Positions 7,533 to 20,345 of a stretch of DNA of 64,000 bases are shown here, piece after piece. How positions within the stretch are numbered: the first letter of the stretch is position 1; each line of letters starts with the position of its first letter. The notes beneath the pieces are model-generated. The model saw nothing but the letters and a program-made list of their open reading frames with translations. It was not told where the DNA came from and did not search any database. The translations under genes were made by a program, and so were the position numbers. This DNA is from Candidatus Thiodiazotropha sp. 'RUGA' (GTDB taxonomy: Bacteria > Pseudomonadota > Gammaproteobacteria > Chromatiales > Chromatiaceae), in assembly GCA_016842065.1 (NCBI GenBank), contig JAEPDS010000004.1, positions 151,518 through 215,517 on the forward strand, in the 5' to 3' direction.

Positions 7533-7645
7533 ACGCTTGATTTTACCTTTATGAGACCCGATTATACTCCCTCGAATATTTCAGGGCCTGTCAACAGACC
7601 CTGACACCGAGCTTATTTGTTTGAGTCTTAAATGCAGTCAGTACC

Positions 7646-7963
7646 ATGCAACTAAATCTTATTATTGATGACTGGTCAATGAACCTTGAAATACCGGATG
7701 GCTATATCGATGCCATGAATGACTCTTTCGAGAAAATGGATCAGGATATGAACAAGGGCTGGCAGATCGGCCAGAGATGGGTCAAAAATCCGGACAAAAC
7801 ACAGCGCTGCCAGTTGGTTGCAGGTAAACTGCTAACCGCCCTGGAAACCGACAATGAACAGTTGGCGATAATGATGGGCGCTTATATCGTCTCCCGTATG
7901 GAGGGAGTCAAACGGGTGGTTATCGATAACACCGGTGAGCCGGAAGAGACCTCATTCCAGTAA
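7646..7963 (+). CDS. Conserved hypothetical protein, 105 aa
   Basis: A soluble 105-aa protein starting MQLNLIIDDWSMNLEIPDGY. It has a short strand pair at the N-terminus and a helical remainder with a mixture of acidic residues and Met. It carries one cysteine (QRCQLVAGKL) and no known motif. It is divergently oriented from the receiver-like gene across about 110 bp. I do not recognise a functional family. Confidence 0.75.
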   Translation: MQLNLIIDDWSMNLEIPDGYIDAMNDSFEKMDQDMNKGWQIGQRWVKNPDKTQRCQLVAGKLLTALETDNEQLAIMMGAYIVSRMEGVKRVVIDNTGEPEETSFQ

Positions 7964-8519
7964 TCATTGAACCTCGCGATGGGGGGCAATTGAAGAACTG
8001 ACCATCGATTCAATCTCACACCAGGTTGACCGCACCAATGCGTAGAAGCCCGATGGATAAAATCCCTGGGTAGCGAAGTGTGATATCGGCCAAACCGGCT
8101 CAGCCTCTCCCCGCCGATTAGCGGATCTGATCAGCGACCGCCCCTGATAAGCAACAGTGAATGCTTTATCAAATTCACCCCTTTGCCAAATATTTTTTCT
8201 CAAAAGCTTCGAGCTCGAGTTTGCTATGGGTTCGAAACCTGTGTTTTTTCAATCAGGAGCTTGCAGCATCTTCCCAGGATTGAGAAAACAACATCGCCCT
8301 GGCATCCATGAATTGCATTGCACTACTCCCTGTCGTTGTTCTCGAATTTGATCAACTGGAATTTCAGACATGGCATGAGAGAACCATCAACAGCCGGTTG
8401 CAGCGTAGATTCAAGCAATCGACGAATCACACTCTGTCAATGCACGACTCAAAAGTATAGACCAACCAGGTAGATTAACCCCTGAAATATAAGACTTTTT
8501 ACGTGATCACTGTTATTTA
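7964..8519. other. 556-bp gap without a supportable gene
   Basis: The convergent ends of the 105-aa gene and the ankyrin gene bound this gap. A minus-strand open frame (7964-8203, TTG start) has no binding site or recognisable sequence and may be a decayed gene or chance. No hairpin with a T-run, repeat copy or tRNA is evident. Confidence 0.5.
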
Positions 8520-9098
8520 TTAACCACCCTGTGCCGGTTTCTCGGAATGGGCCTGAAAAACCTTGATGGCCGGTTGATTGTTGTGCTTGATCGCCAGATC
8601 CTCAGCACTCATGCCACGACTGTTTTTTCTCTTCGTGTCGGCACCATGGTGGATCAACCGTTCAACGACAGGCCCGTGATGGTTATATTGCGCCGCTATC
8701 ATCAGCGCATCCTCAGCGTTGTTCACCAGCTGATTGATATCCGCACCCAGATCGATCAGTTTGTCGATGACCGCCGGATTCGAGCTGAAACCCGCCGCGC
8801 CGGTCAATGGAGTCCCTTTAAAAACTGTATCGGCCTCATTGATCTCAGCACCCCGCGCCACCAACGCCTCGAGGATCTGCGGGTCCTCCACGGCCATTGC
8901 CGCCCACATCAGGACGCCACCATTCTTGTTACCCGGCTGCAAGGCCTCATCGGGCACCTCGGCAACGGACTGAAGCGTCGCATCGGTCCAGTACTCCTGG
9001 GTACTGAATTTTCGATGTGGATTGGAGATTTTAAGATAAATCGCAAACAGAACGACGACTGCCAATACGATCAGCAGTTTTGGATTGACCTGACTCAT
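8520..9098 (-). CDS. Membrane-anchored ankyrin-repeat protein
   Basis: 192 aa from the ATG at 9098, with AGGGAG upstream. Residues 7-23 form one transmembrane helix (LLIVLAVVVLFAIYL), followed by about four ankyrin repeats, recognisable from LMWAAMAVEDPQILEALVARGAEIN, the repeated LIDLGADIN and LIHHGADTKRKN, and TPLTGAAG helices. The repeats should face the periplasm if the helix is an uncleaved signal anchor. Ankyrin proteins bind other proteins; the partner is unknown. It is a single-gene unit, followed by the 556-bp gap. Confidence 0.88.
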   Translation of the reverse strand: MSQVNPKLLIVLAVVVLFAIYLKISNPHRKFSTQEYWTDATLQSVAEVPDEALQPGNKNGGVLMWAAMAVEDPQILEALVARGAEINEADTVFKGTPLTGAAGFSSNPAVIDKLIDLGADINQLVNNAEDALMIAAQYNHHGPVVERLIHHGADTKRKNSRGMSAEDLAIKHNNQPAIKVFQAHSEKPAQGG

Positions 9099-9137
9099 GC
9101 TGCTCCCTTTTAACACTATCCTGCTTAATTAAAGCTT

Positions 9138-9290
9138 TGTTAACACTCATCCAATATGACCATCAATCATAAAAACAAAACGGCCAATTCAGGATTGCTC
9201 TCCAGCCAGTACCGTTATATACAATGAAATTCGGTTTGACTTGGGAATTTAACACCTCAACCAGCAGATTATATTGGATGAGTGTTAACA
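9138..9290. mobile_element. MITE-like element with 20-bp perfect terminal inverted repeats (family A)
   Basis: TGTTAACACTCATCCAATAT at 9138-9157 is exactly complementary to 9271-9290. The 153-bp unit has no coding capacity. The same end sequence, with changes, bounds 38958-39171 and occurs singly at 38340-38359. These are properties of a non-autonomous transposon, but no transposase gene or clear target duplication is visible here. Confidence 0.7.
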
Positions 9291-9299
9291 GGCTCCAGA

Positions 9300-10343
9300 T
9301 TAGAAAGTACTCGCTTCCACCATCTGCTTGATTGCTGAGCGTGTATCGACTGGGCGATTCCGGTAACAATCGAGCAGCCGGGTCGCCAGTCCGGACCAGT
9401 GGGCCTCTGCATCAGATACCAGTTTAGAAAAACGTTGCCAGTCTTTATCCTGATACCAGGCTTCATAGGCTGAGATCAGCGCCGGGAAGAGGGATTTACG
9501 CATTCCGCTCAAGCCACCGATGTAGAAATGCAGAGAGGCTTCATCCTCATCTTCCAGTAACTGAGGCAGTGTCACCTGACAATCAGCCCAATGATCCCTG
9601 ACTGCACGAACCATCAGCTCGGCAGCGGAATGGCCGAGCTCCAGAACCATCTGATTCCATTGATCTCCCAGTATCCGTCCCGCCTGATATTCTCCCTTCT
9701 CATGCAGTAGAACGGCTGCCAGCTCTTTCTCCACCATCAGATCGAGGGAGTCTTGAAGTTGATTATCAAAATCGTAGTGAGAAAAGGCTCGTCCCAGGGC
9801 ATTATCGGCCCGTTGCCATCGCCAGTTCTCAAACTTCTCCCACAACAACCGGCGAAAGGACTCCCGCCGAATATAGATGCGTCCACCCTGATTCATCGCC
9901 GCTGGTGCGGAGAGATCTCTGGCGAGTTCACGTCCGGCAACCCATACTGAGATACCCTCCGGTTCCTCACGACGTTCCAGGTGGCCAAGAAAGAACAGCG
10001 GTTTGTTTTTCGCACCGTAGCCGGCGCTATAGACCAGCCCTAAGGGTTCCAGTGATTGGTTGATGGCTTCCACATCGAAGGGATCATAGATCTGGCCATC
10101 GATCGACAGGGAGTCGAAGTTGTCATCCACCAGGGACTCCCAGAGCGCTTCCCGGGCCGTAAGCCAATCACCGACCGACTCATTGGTCAGGGAGGCCTCG
10201 TAGTCGAGACCATTCTCCCAGCGGTAGTACTCCCGCATCTTTAAAAGGTAGGTACAGAGACCATAATCGGTGCCATGACGGGCATCAGAGATATGGCAAT
10301 TGCGTTGTACCGTGCAACAGAGTTGCCTGAGTGTACCTTTCAT
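9300..10343 (-). CDS. Sfum_1244 family protein, function unknown
   Basis: 347 aa, cytoplasmic, no membrane segment. The N-terminus CCTVQRNCHISDARHGTDYG followed by LCTYLLKMREYYRWE is the hallmark I associate with the Sfum_1244 family found in sulfur-metabolising and other bacteria. Three cysteines and two histidines in the first 25 residues could bind a metal or cluster. The rest is mostly helical and Trp-rich. AAGG lies before the ATG at 10343. It is monocistronic; the start of the next upstream gap carries a partial family A repeat end near 10362. Confidence 0.8.
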   Translation of the reverse strand: MKGTLRQLCCTVQRNCHISDARHGTDYGLCTYLLKMREYYRWENGLDYEASLTNESVGDWLTAREALWESLVDDNFDSLSIDGQIYDPFDVEAINQSLEPLGLVYSAGYGAKNKPLFFLGHLERREEPEGISVWVAGRELARDLSAPAAMNQGGRIYIRRESFRRLLWEKFENWRWQRADNALGRAFSHYDFDNQLQDSLDLMVEKELAAVLLHEKGEYQAGRILGDQWNQMVLELGHSAAELMVRAVRDHWADCQVTLPQLLEDEDEASLHFYIGGLSGMRKSLFPALISAYEAWYQDKDWQRFSKLVSDAEAHWSGLATRLLDCYRNRPVDTRSAIKQMVEASTF

Positions 10344-10470
10344 CGAGTCACCTTCTTAGGGCCTGCTAACAATCCTATATTTTAGAATCTCTTTTACCAA
10401 CCCCAATTATTCAGGGTAATACAGACTTGGACAGCAACTATAACTTATTGTTTTTCAGGAATAAAAAAAG

Positions 10471-11532
10471 CTACTCCTGGACTGCTGGATGTTCATAGAA
10501 AAGCAGTTCCCGCAACACGGCAGTGGCATAACAACCGGCTGGCAGAAAAAACCTCAGCTGCAGATCTCCCTCATCGAGAAACTGCCACTCCAGCCCTTTC
10601 AGGGCAACCCTCAAGGCTCTTCGCTCCTGTTGCAATCCCACATGTTCCAGCCCATTGCGCCACAGTTCAAAGGGGCTTAGCTGCTGCCGTTCCAGACTCT
10701 CTGTAGCCTCTTTGACCAGGCTCCGGCCACGCCCCCAGAGCGGACCGGTCGGATGAATATCCAATGATGCGCAGCGGCTGACCAGCCGCTCGGGCTGCTC
10801 TTCATGGTCTGCAAAACAGCCCCGACTGCCATCCAACTGAAAATAGTCACCGGGTATCGGACGATTCCAGTTTCCCTGTTCGATTCGGGCGGCCAGAACC
10901 TGATTGAACAGCTGCGATCTGGCCGCGGAGATAATCAGCCCCCGCAAGGATCGATTGAGTCGCGGCCTGGATGGTGAGAAGAGTCGATTCGCCTGATCCA
11001 GGTTGCTGTAATCATGACCAAAGCGCTGCTCACCAAAGTAGTTGGGCATGCCAGCTTCCTGCAACTGCTGGAGACGCTTTTCAAGAGCCTGTTGCTGTGC
11101 ATCGAGCTGCCGGACTCTGAGCACGAAACGGTTACCCCGCAGGTTACCCCGACGCAGCTTCTTTCTATGCCGGTGAACCGCCAGCACCTCGATCAGATCC
11201 TCATCCAGGGCCTGCCAGTCCGGCTCAGGTCGACCCGCCATACCCAGGGAGAACCATTGAGTGGTCACCGCATGGCGGTCCTTCAGACCGGCGAAACCCA
11301 CATCCTTCCGGTCGATCCCGGCGAGGCGTGCCAGCTGCCCGGCAAGCCACTGGGTATTGGTCTCTCTTTTTCTGATCTGAACCAGCAGGTGTTCTCCCTC
11401 TTCATCCGGCAGGAAACCGAGCTCCTCATCCACCTGAAAATCATCCGCGCAGGAGCGGATCACACCACGGCCAACCGGAGTGCCATGGGCGTAGGGCATC
11501 TGTGCCAGGGTAATCCAGGCTTGATCACTCAC
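10471..11532 (-). CDS. truD: tRNA pseudouridine(13) synthase TruD
   Basis: 353 aa from a GTG start at 11532 that overlaps the ispF stop (GTGAGTGA). This length fits TruD; a longer frame upstream is out of character. The catalytic Asp lies in [16 protein letters not shown], and the TruD insertion domain with NYFGEQRFG follows. It makes pseudouridine 13 in tRNA-Glu. The overlap implies translational coupling with ispF, the same neighbour as in E. coli. Confidence 0.95.
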   Translation of the reverse strand: MSDQAWITLAQMPYAHGTPVGRGVIRSCADDFQVDEELGFLPDEEGEHLLVQIRKRETNTQWLAGQLARLAGIDRKDVGFAGLKDRHAVTTQWFSLGMAGRPEPDWQALDEDLIEVLAVHRHRKKLRRGNLRGNRFVLRVRQLDAQQQALEKRLQQLQEAGMPNYFGEQRFGHDYSNLDQANRLFSPSRPRLNRSLRGLIISAARSQLFNQVLAARIEQGNWNRPIPGDYFQLDGSRGCFADHEEQPERLVSRCASLDIHPTGPLWGRGRSLVKEATESLERQQLSPFELWRNGLEHVGLQQERRALRVALKGLEWQFLDEGDLQLRFFLPAGCYATAVLRELLFYEHPAVQE

Positions 11533-12007
11533 CGGATCTTTCCACCAGCAGCACGATAGCCAGTGCGGCAATGCCCTCCCCGCGACCGGTAAAGCCCATA
11601 CCCTCGGTGGTGGTGGCCTTGATATTGACCCGATCAAAATTGGTTTGCAGATCCCCGGCCAACAGCGATCTCATCTCATCGATATAGGGTGCCAGCTTGG
11701 GTTTCTGGGCGATAATCGTCATATCTGCATTGGCAAGCTTGAGGCCCAACTCCTGCAACTGCTGCATGACCTGACGCAGCAGTTCCCGACTGTCAATGCC
11801 CGCATAGGCAGGGTCGTTATCGGGAAAGTGATGTCCGATGTCACCCAGGGCAGCAGCGCCAAGCAGTGCATCGCAAAGTGCATGAATCAGCACATCCCCA
11901 TCGGAATGGGCCTTCAGGCCCTGATCATGCGGCACCTCGACACCACCAAGTATCAACGGGGAGCCGGACTCGAAACAGTGAGCATCATAGCCCTGTCCAA
12001 TACGCAT
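11525..12007 (-). CDS. ispF: 2-C-methyl-D-erythritol 2,4-cyclodiphosphate synthase
   Basis: 160 aa, full length. The zinc ligands are in GYDAHCF (Asp, His) and the active-site loop in [18 protein letters not shown]. It catalyses the fifth step of the MEP isoprenoid pathway. The ATG at 12007 has AGGGTG upstream; the open frame extends further but without support. It is separated from ispD, its usual partner, by the oppositely oriented HDOD gene. Confidence 0.97.
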   Translation of the reverse strand: MRIGQGYDAHCFESGSPLILGGVEVPHDQGLKAHSDGDVLIHALCDALLGAAALGDIGHHFPDNDPAYAGIDSRELLRQVMQQLQELGLKLANADMTIIAQKPKLAPYIDEMRSLLAGDLQTNFDRVNIKATTTEGMGFTGRGEGIAALAIVLLVERSGE

Positions 12008-12210
12008 AATTATTTCACCCTGGTTGCTTAAGAGTTGCCCGATCGGGTCGCTAAATAAACAGCATTGTACGCTTTGTCGCAAGATTAAACCTGGTGACTC
12101 AAAGTATCGGCCTGAAGCCGGCAGGATTCCCAGCCTATCGGGTAAATATCGAATCTGCGGTTAAAGCCAACCGCTAGGGTAAAAGTTCAAATAGATCGAG
12201 CAACCAGCAG

Positions 12211-13464
12211 ATGATTCAACGTGTAACCGCAGTGACTCAGAACAGGGTCAAAAGGATCGAGATCCTGAGGCACCTGCCGAAACGGGTGCGCAACTATGTG
12301 CTCTCCGAAACCCATATCGAACATTGTAATGCCGATACCCGAATCGCAGTTGCCGGCGAGGCCAGCGAGCAGGTCTTCTACCTGATGGAGGGAGATGTCA
12401 GGGTCAGTTTCGATGATGGCAAACAGATCGTCTGTAAAGCGGACCAACCCTGCAGTCTGGTTGCACTGGCGGAAAAGAATCCGAGTGAAGTCACCATAGA
12501 CAGCCTGACTGCCGTTGATCTGTTGAGTATTCCACGAGAGCTTTACGATGCGATCAAACGGCTGCCGCCGGTGGTCAATCAACGCTCGAACAACACCATC
12601 GAGTTGCAGGACAGTGACGGGCCGGAAGATGAACTCTACTGGGAGTTCCATGAAGCGGTGCAGAACAACTCCCTGGAACTGCCGAGCATGCCCGATATCA
12701 CCATGCGCATCGCCAAGGTGATCAACGACAGCAACTCCGACAGCGAAGATATCGCCCATGTGGTACAGGCGGATCCCACGGTGGCCGCCCGGGTGATCAG
12801 CGTGGTCAACAGTGCGGCCTATCGGGGAAAGCAGCCAATCGATAGCCTACCCGATGCGGTCACTCGGCTGGGACGATCGGTGACCCATAATCTGGTAATC
12901 AGTTTTGCCCTGGGGAAACTGTTTCAAAGCCGTTCAAAGGTTCTCAGGCAACGGATGCTGAGACTCTGGAAACATGTCAGCTATGTAGCACCAATCTGTC
13001 ACGAACTGGCCAATGTCACCCCGGGACTCGCCCCTGACCAGGCGCTGCTCTGCGGACTACTCCACGACATCGGTGCACTGGCCATCATCGGCGCCGCTCG
13101 CAGTAAACCGGAACTTGCGGAAAACCCCGAACTGCTTGATCGAGTACTGAAAAATCTAAAAGGCGAAGTCGGCGCGATGGTATTGCGGAAATGGGAGTTT
13201 CCGGACTACTTTGTCCAGTCCGCACTGCATGCAGAGGACTGGATGGAGGATATCAGTCACGAGCCGGACTATGTGGATCTGGTGGTAATAGCCCAACTGC
13301 ACGCCTTTATCGGTACGCCGGCGATGGCCAGACTACCCCGACTCGATCTGGTGCCCGCGTTTCATAAACTGGCGCTGGGCAAACTTACCCCCAGACATTC
13401 GATCGGCATCATTGAAAATGCCCGGGATCAGATCCGTGAGCTGCGTGATCTGCTGGCGCTGTAA
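12211..13464 (+). CDS. HDOD-domain signalling protein with N-terminal cNMP-binding-like domain
   Basis: 417 aa. Residues about 15-120 resemble a cyclic-nucleotide-binding beta-roll (EQVFYLMEGDVRVSF, ADQPCSLVALAEKNPSE), though the phosphate-binding cassette is weak. An acidic linker follows, then the HDOD domain (about 145-350) starting LELPSMPDITMRIAKV and holding LLHDIGALAI. HDOD proteins are catalytically degenerate HD relatives that act in signalling. It is inserted between ispF and ispD on the opposite strand and ends 5 bp before the ispD stop, so the two transcripts converge. Confidence 0.9.
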   Translation: MIQRVTAVTQNRVKRIEILRHLPKRVRNYVLSETHIEHCNADTRIAVAGEASEQVFYLMEGDVRVSFDDGKQIVCKADQPCSLVALAEKNPSEVTIDSLTAVDLLSIPRELYDAIKRLPPVVNQRSNNTIELQDSDGPEDELYWEFHEAVQNNSLELPSMPDITMRIAKVINDSNSDSEDIAHVVQADPTVAARVISVVNSAAYRGKQPIDSLPDAVTRLGRSVTHNLVISFALGKLFQSRSKVLRQRMLRLWKHVSYVAPICHELANVTPGLAPDQALLCGLLHDIGALAIIGAARSKPELAENPELLDRVLKNLKGEVGAMVLRKWEFPDYFVQSALHAEDWMEDISHEPDYVDLVVIAQLHAFIGTPAMARLPRLDLVPAFHKLALGKLTPRHSIGIIENARDQIRELRDLLAL

Positions 13465-13469
13465 GCAGC

Positions 13470-14174
13470 TCAATCTTTGGATCTAACCAGCTTGAGATAG
13501 TGCTCGGCCAGCAGCAGATCGTGTTGATGGGTGATTTTGATGTTGGTGCCGTCACCCTCAACCATCAAGGGCCGATGGCCTGACAGCTCCACGGCACTCG
13601 CCTCATCAGTAACGGCCGCACCGCTTTCAATCGCCTGTTCCAGGCAGCGGTTCAACAGACCAAGCCGAAACATCTGAGGGGTAAAGGCGCGCCAGAGACG
13701 CTCCCGTGAGACTGTGGCGTCGATTTGATTGGTATCATCGACCCGTTTCAGGGTGTCAGCGACCGGGATACCCAGCAGTCCCCCGACCGGATGGCTCTGC
13801 AGTGTCTCGATCAATCGGTCAAGATCGTCGCTCGAGAGACAGGGGCGGGCGGCGTCATGCACCAGCACCCAATCAGCCTCATCAGCCAATTCGGCGAGAC
13901 TTGCCAGCGCATTGTGCACTGAGTGGTAGCGCTCTGCCCCACCGGCGGCACGAATCACATTCGGGTGATTGTGGTGTTCACAGCTTTCCCAATAGCCATC
14001 CTCGGCCGATAAGGCCACACAAACCCCGGAGATGCGCGGGTGATTCAACAGTCTCTCCAGAGTGTGGTCGATAATCTTGCGACCACATAGATCCAGATAC
14101 TGTTTCGGTAGCGCCCCGCCCATTCGTCGTCCAACACCGGCAGCCGGTACGATCGCCCAGCATCTATCGCTCAT
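13470..14174 (-). CDS. ispD: 2-C-methyl-D-erythritol 4-phosphate cytidylyltransferase
   Basis: 234 aa, full length. PAAGVGRRMGGALPKQYL is the CTP-binding glycine-rich loop, and VLVHDAARPCLSSDDL holds the second nucleotide/metal motif. It catalyses the third MEP pathway step. The start overlaps the ftsB stop by 11 bp, which suggests coupled translation, as in E. coli ftsB-ispD-ispF. Confidence 0.97.
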   Translation of the reverse strand: MSDRCWAIVPAAGVGRRMGGALPKQYLDLCGRKIIDHTLERLLNHPRISGVCVALSAEDGYWESCEHHNHPNVIRAAGGAERYHSVHNALASLAELADEADWVLVHDAARPCLSSDDLDRLIETLQSHPVGGLLGIPVADTLKRVDDTNQIDATVSRERLWRAFTPQMFRLGLLNRCLEQAIESGAAVTDEASAVELSGHRPLMVEGDGTNIKITHQHDLLLAEHYLKLVRSKD

Positions 14175-14460
14175 TGCTCTCTGTCCCTGAGGGGGTGATT
14201 ACCTGATAGAAGGTCTCTCCCTCTTTGATCATCCCAAGCTCACTGCGGGCACGCTCCTCAATGGCTGCCTGACCACTACGCAAATCCTCCACCTCGGCCT
14301 GCAGGGCATGATTTCGTTTACGCAATCCGATCAACTCCTGCTGCAACGTCGCAATTTCATCCTGCAGATTGTTCACCTCGGCAAGGCTCCCCTCGCCCAC
14401 CCAGAGGCGATATTGGAGAAACAGCAGCAAGGCAACCAAAATGGCAATTATGATGCGCAT
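14164..14460 (-). CDS. ftsB: Cell division protein FtsB
   Basis: 98 aa. An N-terminal transmembrane helix (about 3-20, IIIAILVALLLFLQYRLW) is followed by a leucine-zipper coiled coil (about 28-70) and a short periplasmic tail containing EERARSELGMIKEGETFYQV. This is the full FtsB layout. It bridges FtsL and FtsQ in the divisome. It is upstream of and overlapping ispD. Confidence 0.95.
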   Translation of the reverse strand: MRIIIAILVALLLFLQYRLWVGEGSLAEVNNLQDEIATLQQELIGLRKRNHALQAEVEDLRSGQAAIEERARSELGMIKEGETFYQVITPSGTESNER

Positions 14461-14640
14461 CGATCAATCAAGGATGTGAAAGTGTATGGAATCAGGACAG
14501 CCCTGAATCGACATCGATTCAGAATGACGGCGGGCCAATCCTCCCTCCCCGGTCCGGGATCGCTCCCGGCGCCCTGAGCACAATCTATAGCATACCCAGT
14601 GACGCCTTGCCCAACCAGGGAGGATAGGATGTGAGTCAGA

Positions 14641-15963
<1,323 letters not shown>

Positions 15964-16006
15964 CTATTGTCATCGCTGCATTTTACATGAAGATGACAGG
16001 GCAGGC

Positions 16007-18817
<2,811 letters not shown>

Positions 18818-19168
18818 ATGACTAAATTTGCTAAAGTTCTGAGCATCGCTGCTCTTGTAGCTGCGTCTACCAGCGCCTCAGCCTGGTGGGGCGGTCCTGG
18901 CTATGGTAACCGCGGCTGGAACAATGACGGTTGGGGCGATGGTTGGGGTGATGGCTCCGGTGATTTCAGCTTCGGCATGAGCGGCAACGCCCGCGGTTCT
19001 GGCTATGGCCGGGGTAACAACTACTACCGTGACTACGGTGGCTATGGCCCATACGGTTATGGCGCTCCTTACGGCTACGGTGCTCCTTATGGCGCTCCTT
19101 ACGGTGCTCCATATGGCTATCCTGCGCCTCCAGCTGCAGCACCTGCACCAGCTGCACCGGCTCAATAA
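18818..19168 (+). CDS. Sulfur globule protein, secreted Gly/Tyr-rich
   Basis: 116-aa precursor. Residues 1-22 form a Sec signal peptide with cleavage after ASA. The mature part is low-complexity: [26 protein letters not shown], then [14 protein letters not shown] repeats and a Pro/Ala tail. This composition matches the structural proteins that coat periplasmic sulfur globules in Allochromatium (Sgp proteins); which paralogue is uncertain. The DNA shows short 12-bp-type tandem repeats encoding YGAP, so length may vary between strains. It is followed by a strong terminator, so it is monocistronic. Confidence 0.88.
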   Translation: MTKFAKVLSIAALVAASTSASAWWGGPGYGNRGWNNDGWGDGWGDGSGDFSFGMSGNARGSGYGRGNNYYRDYGGYGPYGYGAPYGYGAPYGAPYGAPYGYPAPPAAAPAPAAPAQ

Positions 19169-19184
19169 GCCTGCCCATGTGCGG

Positions 19185-19214
19185 AAAAGCCGGCCTTCAG
19201 GCCGGCTTTTTTTT
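19185..19214 (+). terminator. Rho-independent terminator of the sulfur globule gene
   Basis: AAGCCGGCC-TTCA-GGCCGGCTT followed by a run of eight T, starting about 17 bp after the stop codon. This is a textbook intrinsic terminator. Confidence 0.95.
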
Positions 19215-19277
19215 GCCTCTACGGTCCCTGTTTACGGGGCCTGCAATGATCCAAAGTAATAAAAAAACCAAAACGAC

Positions 19278-19291
19278 TTGATCAACATCAA
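19278..19291 (+). promoter_or_regulatory. Perfect FNR/ANR box
   Basis: TTGATcaacATCAA matches the FNR consensus TTGAT-N4-ATCAA at all ten fixed positions. It lies about 270 bp before the fnr start codon and after the sulfur globule terminator. It could serve autoregulation of fnr. The rest of the 345-bp gap (19215-19559) shows no gene. Confidence 0.8.
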
Positions 19292-19559
19292 GAATTTCTG
19301 GAAAAATAGGCGGAGTGCTGGTTCAAAAATAGAGAGACACGGATGTGGTTTTAGGATGGGGAGACTCGCTATCCGCTGCAACAGGCAGTTAGCCCGGAAA
19401 GCGGTAGAAGTGGCTCCAGCGGTTTAAACATCAACCTCTGGGAGCTGTAACGCCATTGAGGAAAATGAGGTCATCTCGGAAAGGAAATGATACCCCTTAC
19501 GCGTAAACCGTCTTTGCCAAGCATTGATATCAAAGCACCCCGCATGCTGGAGCGATTAC

Positions 19560-20318
19560 TTGACTAGCAGAAAAGTTGTCTCATTTGAAAATATCAAGGT
19601 AGCCTGCAAGAACTGCAGTCTGGCCACCCTCTGTCTACCGATGGGATTGACACCGGATGACGTGGAGCGTCTTGACTGCATCATCAAACGGGGACGACCC
19701 TACCATCGTGGGGACCATCTCTACCGTGGCGGTGACAAGTTCCACAGTCTGCGGGTCATCACCAGCGGCTCGGTAAAAACCTACAGCCCCAATGAAGATG
19801 GTGGAGAACAGGTACTGGGCTTCCACCTTCCGGGTGAGCTGATCGGCCTGGATGCCATTCAGGATGATTGCCACACCTGCTCGGCGATTGCCCTCGAGAC
19901 CACAGCGGTGTGCGAGATACCCTTCTCCCAGCTGGAGTCCCTGAGCGCCATCATGCCCAGCCTGCAGCATCAGATGTACCGCCTGCTGAGCCGGGAGATC
20001 GGCCAGGATACGGAAATGCTCACCTTGTTGGGTAAAAAGAGTGCCGAAGAGCGCCTGGCTACCTTTCTGCTCAGTTTCTCGGAGCGATTCAAGCAGCGGG
20101 GGTTTTCAGCCAGCGACTTCTTTCTCAGCATGTCCCGCCATGAAATCGGCAACTATCTTGGCCTGGCCGTTGAAACAGTCAGCCGGCTGTTTACCCGTTT
20201 TCAGGATGAAAATCTGCTGAGGGTGGAGCGCAAGCACGTTCAGTTGCTCGATATCCCCAGACTCTACGATATTGTGCAGGGCTGCGACAGCGCCAAATCG
20301 AGTCAATCAAGGGGCTGA
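19560..20318 (+). CDS. fnr: Fnr/Anr-type oxygen-sensing transcription regulator
   Basis: About 252 aa from a TTG at 19560, which has GGAG seven bases upstream; another TTG at 19524 would add 12 residues. The cluster cysteines are CKNCSLATLC (residues 16, 19, 25 by this start) plus a cysteine in DDCHTC, the four-Cys [4Fe-4S] pattern of FNR. The beta-roll is followed by a helix-turn-helix with EIGNYLGLAVETVSRLF, whose Glu..Ser-Arg specifies TTGAT half-sites. It should activate or repress anaerobic genes; two perfect boxes occur in this window. Confidence 0.93.
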   Translation: MTSRKVVSFENIKVACKNCSLATLCLPMGLTPDDVERLDCIIKRGRPYHRGDHLYRGGDKFHSLRVITSGSVKTYSPNEDGGEQVLGFHLPGELIGLDAIQDDCHTCSAIALETTAVCEIPFSQLESLSAIMPSLQHQMYRLLSREIGQDTEMLTLLGKKSAEERLATFLLSFSERFKQRGFSASDFFLSMSRHEIGNYLGLAVETVSRLFTRFQDENLLRVERKHVQLLDIPRLYDIVQGCDSAKSSQSRG

Positions 20319-20345
20319 TCTAGGCGCTGTTATCACATTCAACCG

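Noticed and set aside
7582..7605. TCAGGG / CCCTGA inverted pair between divergent genes
   Set aside because: Arms of six base pairs and no T-run; a chance pair is as likely as a function.
7964..8203. Minus-strand open frame of 79 codons
   Set aside because: It starts at TTG with no binding site and resembles no family I know; could be a relic but there is no support.
8157..8351. Plus-strand frame in the 556-bp gap
   Set aside because: Its composition is unlike coding sequence and no start signal is present.
10362..10380. Possible family A end before the Sfum_1244-like gene
   Set aside because: CCTGCTAACAATCCTATAT matches only part of the family end, and no partner end closes an element with it.
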